Origin: Bacillota bacterium
GTDB lineage: Bacteria; Bacillota; Bacilli; Alicyclobacillales; Alicyclobacillaceae
Assembly: GCA_021820805.1 (NCBI GenBank)
Contig: JAKADF010000016.1
Coordinates: 1-18,373, forward strand
DNA: 18,373 nucleotides
Direction of reading: 5' to 3'
The position numbers and the translations under genes are program-made. Each line of letters starts with the position of its first letter. Position 1 is the first letter of the stretch. Positions 14,299-18,373 of the stretch are shown here, in pieces. The notes under the pieces were generated by a model that was not told where the DNA came from, did not search any database, and was given only the letters and a program-made list of their open reading frames with translations.

Positions 14299-14733
14299 TC
14301 AGGTACTCCTTCCGTGGCGCATTACGGCATTTTCGTCTGCTTGCCGTCCCGCGGCAAGTTCATGCCTTTGTAAATTCTTTTTAGTATTTTGTTCAACAAT
14401 GGTCGACCATTTTTTTTGGTCGATATATGCTTCTTTTACATATTTCCGTTTTTCATCGACAGAATCGCGCAAAGCAGAAATTACAGTGGTTTTGTTTTTT
14501 ATAATTGATTCCAGTCGATTTACATAATTGTCCCATGCCGCTATGTCTGCTGCGGTTTTAGCCGAAAATGAGCGCTCTTTTCTGGCATTAGCCAAAGCTT
14601 GTATTGTTTCTTGCAAAGCATTCATTTCAGCAGCATAAACAGTATTCGCCTTCGCAAGCTCCTGCTCTGCAAGCCCTTGTACTCCTTCTTTAACAACAAG
14701 ATATCGTTTCGCAAAATCCTCAAACCGACTCAT
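14299..14733 (-). CDS. fliJ: FliJ, export ATPase stalk/chaperone-escort protein
   Basis: The product is 144 aa and almost entirely charged alpha-helix, expected to form an antiparallel coiled coil, as in FliJ. The N-terminal RFEDFAKRYLVVKEGVQGLA and the C-terminal KKNLQRHELAAGRQADENAV fit the family pattern (C-terminal K-x-x-x-Q-R-x-E-x). FliJ inserts into the FliI hexamer and contacts FlhA. The ATG overlaps the fliI stop as ATGA, which implies coupling. FliJ sequences diverge strongly, so location directly after fliI carries much of the weight. The downstream gene begins 2 nt after the stop. Confidence 0.92.
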   Translation of the reverse strand: MSRFEDFAKRYLVVKEGVQGLAEQELAKANTVYAAEMNALQETIQALANARKERSFSAKTAADIAAWDNYVNRLESIIKNKTTVISALRDSVDEKRKYVKEAYIDQKKWSTIVEQNTKKNLQRHELAAGRQADENAVMRHGRST

Positions 14734-16043
14734 GAACTGACACCTGCCAGCTCTAAAAGATGCCTCATTGTTGACTGAATATCACTCTCATCTGACATTC
14801 TTTGTACCAAAAATTCGCGGACCCTCGGCATCTGGGATATGGCCAAATCGGCCTCAGAATCACTGCCCATTTGATAAGCACCAATCCGAATTAAATCTTC
14901 CACCTCGCGGTACTTTTGTACAAAATGTCGAACCTGTAAAGCCGCATGATAGTGTTCCTTAGAAGCGAGAGTGGGGAACAGACGGCTAAGGCTTGATAGA
15001 ACATCAATCGCAGGAAAATGGCCTGCATTTGCGAGTTCCCGTGAAAGAATAATGTGACCATCCAAAATACCACGAACCGCATCTGCTATCGGATCGTTCA
15101 TATCGTCCCCATCTACAAGAACCGTATAGAATGCAGTAATGGTTCCATCAATACCCGCTCCGGTTCGTTCAAGTACCTTTGGCAGCAGGGAGAAGACAGA
15201 AGGTGTATAGCCGCGAGATGTAGGCGGTTCTCCAATCGCAAGACCAATCTCGCGGGCAGCCATAGCCATTCTTGTAACAGAATCCATCATGAAATTTACA
15301 TGATAACCCATATCACGAAAGTGTTCCGCAACTGTTGTCGCAACTAGCGCTGCCTTCAGTCGAATAAGAGGAGGCTGGTCTGATGTAGCAACAATCACGA
15401 CGCTGTTCTCAAGGCCTTCGTCTTCCAAATCCCTTTCAATAAATTCCCTCACCTCACGACCGCGTTCACCAATTAGAGCAATCACATTTATATCAGCAGA
15501 CGTTTTTCTCGCTATCATCGACAGCAAGGTACTTTTTCCGACACCGCTCCCCGCAAAAATACCAACCCGTTGACCAAGGCCAACAGATAACAAACCGTCA
15601 ATTACCCTAACTCCTGTTTGAATTTGTTTTTTAATTGGTGCGCGAGTCAGCGGATCGGGCGGCGGTGCATCAACAGGTCTTTCAGTCGCATTTAAAATTG
15701 GGCCTTTTCCGTCAATAGGCTTGCCTAGCCCGTCCAATACGCGGCTTAGAAGCTCCATCCCGCAAGGGACGGTTAGGCGCTTTTGTAAAGCAAGTACATC
15801 CGCACCTGGCGCAATTGACGAAACTTCCCCTAAAGGCATGAGTATAAGGCGCTCATCCCGAAATCCTACAACCTCAGCCAAACAAGGTTCAGCAGTTCTA
15901 GAATCAATTACACAAATATCGCCTATGTTCGCATGTGGGCCTATAGATTCAATTGTAAGTCCAACAACTTTTACAACTCTTCCAAATAATCGATATAACT
16001 TAACATCGTGCAATTCCTGCAAAACCCGCTCAATCGGATACAT
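14730..16043 (-). CDS. fliI: FliI, flagellum-specific export ATPase
   Basis: The product is 437 aa, related to the F1 ATPase beta subunit. The Walker A loop is AGSGVGKST at 164-172, the catalytic glutamate region GERGREVREF at 192-201, the Walker B aspartate D254 (FMMDSVTRMA), and the ATPase alpha/beta signature PAIDVLSSLS at 344-353. The N-terminal beta-barrel (1-~90) includes GLTIESIGPHANIGDICVID. FliI forms a hexamer under the export gate and is held by FliH. The ATG at 16043 lies inside fliH (14-nt overlap), with GGGGAAGG just upstream. fliJ overlaps its end by 4 nt. A type III secretion injectisome ATPase is excluded by the flagellar neighbours. Confidence 0.98.
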   Translation of the reverse strand: MYPIERVLQELHDVKLYRLFGRVVKVVGLTIESIGPHANIGDICVIDSRTAEPCLAEVVGFRDERLILMPLGEVSSIAPGADVLALQKRLTVPCGMELLSRVLDGLGKPIDGKGPILNATERPVDAPPPDPLTRAPIKKQIQTGVRVIDGLLSVGLGQRVGIFAGSGVGKSTLLSMIARKTSADINVIALIGERGREVREFIERDLEDEGLENSVVIVATSDQPPLIRLKAALVATTVAEHFRDMGYHVNFMMDSVTRMAMAAREIGLAIGEPPTSRGYTPSVFSLLPKVLERTGAGIDGTITAFYTVLVDGDDMNDPIADAVRGILDGHIILSRELANAGHFPAIDVLSSLSRLFPTLASKEHYHAALQVRHFVQKYREVEDLIRIGAYQMGSDSEADLAISQMPRVREFLVQRMSDESDIQSTMRHLLELAGVSS

Positions 16044-16815
16044 AGCCTTCCCCTGCCGACAACTTCAAAATTGAATTTCGTATGGTAACTTCTAGATTTT
16101 GCAGCTTAGTTTCCAAGGTTGCATCCACTCTTCCAATACTAGACCGAATTTCACAGCCCCCGCGTTCAATTTGCAAATCTGGAACAATGGAAACTTCCCA
16201 GTCGCCAAACTTCATTCCGTTCCATTTCGCATGTGATTCCATAGCCGCAGGGAAATCATCTGGATGAACTCGAACTTCAACCCGAGTACTGTCTATTACG
16301 TATTGAATAAGACTGCCGACCATTGATTCAACATCTGGTTTCTTCAATTCAAGCTCTCGTGCTAATAGCATTCGAATGGATTCCATAGTAATAGCAACTA
16401 AAACTTCTGACATGCCTTGCAAGCGCTCTTGCCGTTCAGTCTCGACTTGCACTGCAATTTGTTCCCCGCGTGCAATGACGGCTTCATATTTTTTTAAAAG
16501 ATCTCTTTCAACTGCAATGCGCCCTTCTTTATAGCCGACACGATAACCATCTTGTTTGCTCTTTTCTAGTAACTGCGTCGCCTCAATCTCTGCACGTTCT
16601 CGAGTTTGCGCCGCATCGGCTGTTGCACGTTCAACCATTCTTCGACACTCTTCTTGCGTCTCTAAAATTTGTTTTTCCAGCGAACGAGCGTTATCTTCGA
16701 CAGATGGTACAGATTCCCCTGGCTTATTCTCTTCTATATGAATATTTTGCACAGGAATCGAGAGTGTACCTGTATAGACCGGCGATGTTCCGTATGATTT
16801 CAATAATCTAGACAA
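16030..16815 (-). CDS. fliH: FliH, negative regulator/stator of the export ATPase
   Basis: The product is 261 aa. The N-terminus (SRLLKSYGT) resembles the short conserved start of Bacillus FliH. A long charged coiled coil follows (about 40-130, including RERAEIEATQLLEKSKQDGYRVGYKEG), with a C-terminal globular domain related to F-ATPase delta/V-ATPase E subunits (about 135-255; VEVRVHPDDF and GGCEIRSSIGRVDATLETKL). FliH dimers bind FliI and link it to the C-ring. The start is TTG at 16815, overlapping the fliG end by 8 nt, with GGGGGAG 9 nt upstream. No in-frame ATG nearby gives a better length. The repeated spacing of small residues typical of the FliH GxxxG region is only weakly visible. 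Confidence 0.93.
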   Translation of the reverse strand: MSRLLKSYGTSPVYTGTLSIPVQNIHIEENKPGESVPSVEDNARSLEKQILETQEECRRMVERATADAAQTRERAEIEATQLLEKSKQDGYRVGYKEGRIAVERDLLKKYEAVIARGEQIAVQVETERQERLQGMSEVLVAITMESIRMLLARELELKKPDVESMVGSLIQYVIDSTRVEVRVHPDDFPAAMESHAKWNGMKFGDWEVSIVPDLQIERGGCEIRSSIGRVDATLETKLQNLEVTIRNSILKLSAGEGYVSD

Positions 16816-17818
16816 TTACATCATCTCCCCCGCCGCGGGCTACGATAATTTCACCTGAATCCTCTAGACGGCGAATAACCCCAACAATTCTTTGTTGCGC
16901 ATCCTCCACATCGCGCAAGCGGACAGGGCCCATAAACTCCATATCTTCCTTAAATGTTTCAACCATACGTTTAGACATATTTTCGAAAATGACTTGTTGC
17001 ACATCTTCACTAGATACTTTAAGTGCCAATTGAAGATCTTTGGGATCAACATCACGAATAACGCGCTGAATAGAACGGCTGTCCAAATAGACAATGTCTT
17101 CAAAGACAAACATGCGTTTCTTAATTTCATCTGCAAGTTCAGGATCTTGTGCCTCAAGGGACTCAAGAATCGTTTTTTCCGTTCCACGATCTACTCCGTT
17201 TAAAATCTTAACAATAGCATCGACACCGCCTGAATGCGTATTATCCAACGTGGCAATTGTTGAAAGTTTCGCTTCGAGCACCTGTTCGACCTCTGATATA
17301 ACATCTGGAGAGGTACCATTCATGAGCGCAATTCGTTTTGCTACATCTACTTGTAACCCTTCTGGAAGTGAAGATATAACAAGCGCAGCTTGTCCAGGAT
17401 CTAAATAAGACAATACCAAGGCCATTGTTTGCGGATGTTCATCCTGTAAGAAACCAAGGATTTGATTCGGATCCGCTTTGCGCGCAAAATGAAAAGGTCT
17501 TACCTGTAAAGTTGACGTAAGTTTAGCCAAAATTTGCTCTGCCGATTCCGCCCCAAGTGCCTTTTCCAGAACTTCCTTCGCATATGAAATACCGCCAGTA
17601 GATATGTATTCTTTTGCAACAGCGATGTCCCGAAACTCCTTCATGACTGTCTCACGCTGCTCCAAATCAACCTTTGTTAAATTTGCAATTTCAAAAGTCA
17701 ACTGTTCAACTTCTTCAGGTGCCAATTCCTTGTATATTTTCGCAGCCACTTCCTGACCAAGTGCTATGAGTAGTATGGCAGCCTTCTGCCTTCCTGTTAT
17801 CCGTCGCAATCTCGGCAT
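16808..17818 (-). CDS. fliG: FliG, motor switch protein (rotor)
   Basis: The product is 336 aa, the usual length. The N-terminal domain binds FliF. The middle domain carries the EHPQ motif at 127-130 (DEHPQTMALVLSYLD), and the C-terminal torque helix is recognisable (MFVFEDIVYLDSRSIQRVIRD, about 236-256, with charged residues R248, R252, R255 and D256 on the stator-facing helix). This is followed by MGPVRLRDVEDAQQ, typical of the family end. FliG converts stator force into rotation and sets direction with FliM. The ATG at 17818 has GGAGG with a 7-nt spacer, and 16 nt separate it from fliF. All hallmark regions are intact. Confidence 0.98.
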   Translation of the reverse strand: MPRLRRITGRQKAAILLIALGQEVAAKIYKELAPEEVEQLTFEIANLTKVDLEQRETVMKEFRDIAVAKEYISTGGISYAKEVLEKALGAESAEQILAKLTSTLQVRPFHFARKADPNQILGFLQDEHPQTMALVLSYLDPGQAALVISSLPEGLQVDVAKRIALMNGTSPDVISEVEQVLEAKLSTIATLDNTHSGGVDAIVKILNGVDRGTEKTILESLEAQDPELADEIKKRMFVFEDIVYLDSRSIQRVIRDVDPKDLQLALKVSSEDVQQVIFENMSKRMVETFKEDMEFMGPVRLRDVEDAQQRIVGVIRRLEDSGEIIVARGGGDDVIV

Positions 17819-17834
17819 GCCATAACCTCCATTT

Positions 17835-18373
17835 CTAATCTGTCAACCACGTTCTTAAGAGGTTGGCAAATTCATCCGGCTTCTGATTCGCCAAATTGGT
17901 AAGTTGATCTTTCATACGCTCTTGCTCTGTCTTTGGCAATTCCTCTAACAGTTCATTGTCAGGTTCAACGTCTGCAGAAATAACATTGCCTATGAGTGCA
18001 GCACGCTTTCGCCGTCGTACTGCAACCCAACCAACAAGCGCGAGAAGAAGGAGTCCGCCTGCTGCGCCGCCGTAGAGTGCAAGGTTCGACTGTTGTATGA
18101 CAGGTGACCCTGACGATGCATTGTGGAACGGAACACTAGATACTGTAATGTTGTTCATCGCACCATTTGCAGGTTGGCCAATTGCATTTGCAACAAATGA
18201 CTTAATTTGATTTATAACAGCCGGCGTCACTGCGCCATTACTGGAGTTTAGGAATACGCCAACCGTAAACCCCTTCACTTGAATCGGATCTCCAACTGTC
18301 TGTGTATTCGTGTAACTATTATCATAGTTCTCGGTTACTGTAGAATTCGATATCGGTGAATTCCCGCTGCTAG
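17835..18373 (-). CDS. fliF: FliF, MS-ring protein, C-terminal part
   Basis: The gene enters from the right edge; the open frame covers the last 178 codons plus the stop at 17835. A GTG at 18278 is internal, because the frame continues upstream with family-like sequence (STVTENYDNSYTNTQTVGDP). The visible part is the end of the periplasmic ring-building domain (QVKGFTVGVFLNSSNG), the second membrane helix (about LALYGGAAGGLLLLALVGWV), a basic stop-transfer RRRKR and the cytoplasmic tail. The tail ends QKPDEFANLLRTWLTD, the FliG-binding peptide conserved in FliF. FliF forms the MS ring on which the C-ring and export gate assemble. fliG follows after 16 nt. The start lies outside the window. 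Confidence 0.96.
   Translation of the reverse strand, partial: SSGNSPISNSTVTENYDNSYTNTQTVGDPIQVKGFTVGVFLNSSNGAVTPAVINQIKSFVANAIGQPANGAMNNITVSSVPFHNASSGSPVIQQSNLALYGGAAGGLLLLALVGWVAVRRRKRAALIGNVISADVEPDNELLEELPKTEQERMKDQLTNLANQKPDEFANLLRTWLTD

Noticed and set aside
1..18373. Mobile element, CRISPR array, tRNA/rRNA or novel non-flagellar system
   Set aside because: Nearly every base belongs to a recognised flagellar gene on one strand; no spaced direct repeats, transposase, integrase or RNA gene signature was seen.

Overview
The window is one uninterrupted block of the large flagellar/chemotaxis (fla/che) operon of a Gram-positive, low-to-moderate-GC bacterium. Every real gene lies on the minus strand, so transcription runs from position 18373 towards 1. 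The gene order (fliF-fliG-fliH-fliI-fliJ-ylxF-like-fliK-flgD-small operon protein-flgE-flbD/swrD-fliL-fliM-fliY-cheY-fliO-fliP-fliQ-fliR-flhB-flhA-flhF-flhG) is the one known from Bacillus and relatives. FliY with two CheC-type phosphatase motifs, short FlgD and FlgE, and an FlbD/SwrD gene all point to Bacillota. The TIGR02530-type gene between flgD and flgE, together with the divergence from B. subtilis, suggests a lineage outside Bacillus sensu stricto, perhaps near Alicyclobacillaceae. That last placement is a guess.

Layout from right to left in transcription order. (1) 18373-14299 is the MS ring and C-ring rotor base, FliF (5' end off the window) and FliG, then the export ATPase complex FliH-FliI-FliJ. 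(2) 14296-10089 is the hook-building section: a membrane/coiled-coil protein with MgtE_N-like repeats, hook-length ruler FliK, hook cap FlgD, a conserved small operon protein, hook protein FlgE and FlbD/SwrD. (3) 10092-7033 is the switch and stator-associated section: FliL, FliM, FliY and CheY. (4) 7033-1538 is the export gate: FliO, FliP, FliQ, FliR, FlhB and FlhA. (5) 1538-1 is assembly number and placement control, FlhF and the N-terminal part of FlhG.

Genes are packed with overlaps of 1 to 38 nt or gaps usually below 60 nt; no gene-free stretch reaches 100 nt. Many junctions are stop/start overlaps, which implies translational coupling. Several genes start with TTG or GTG (fliH, flbD and fliL with TTG; flhA and the ylxF-like gene with GTG).

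The strongest anomaly is fliR. Its conserved N-terminus is in a different reading frame from the rest, with a one-base shift near 5360-5363. This is a sequencing or assembly error, an inactivating mutation, or (least likely) programmed frameshifting. Smaller points of interest are a perfect 9-bp stem-loop between flgE and flbD, a stem that puts the flgD Shine-Dalgarno in its loop, exact 12-residue repeats in the YlxF-like protein, and a C7/proline tract in flgE. I found no mobile element, CRISPR array, RNA gene or unknown defence-like system; this is core motility DNA.
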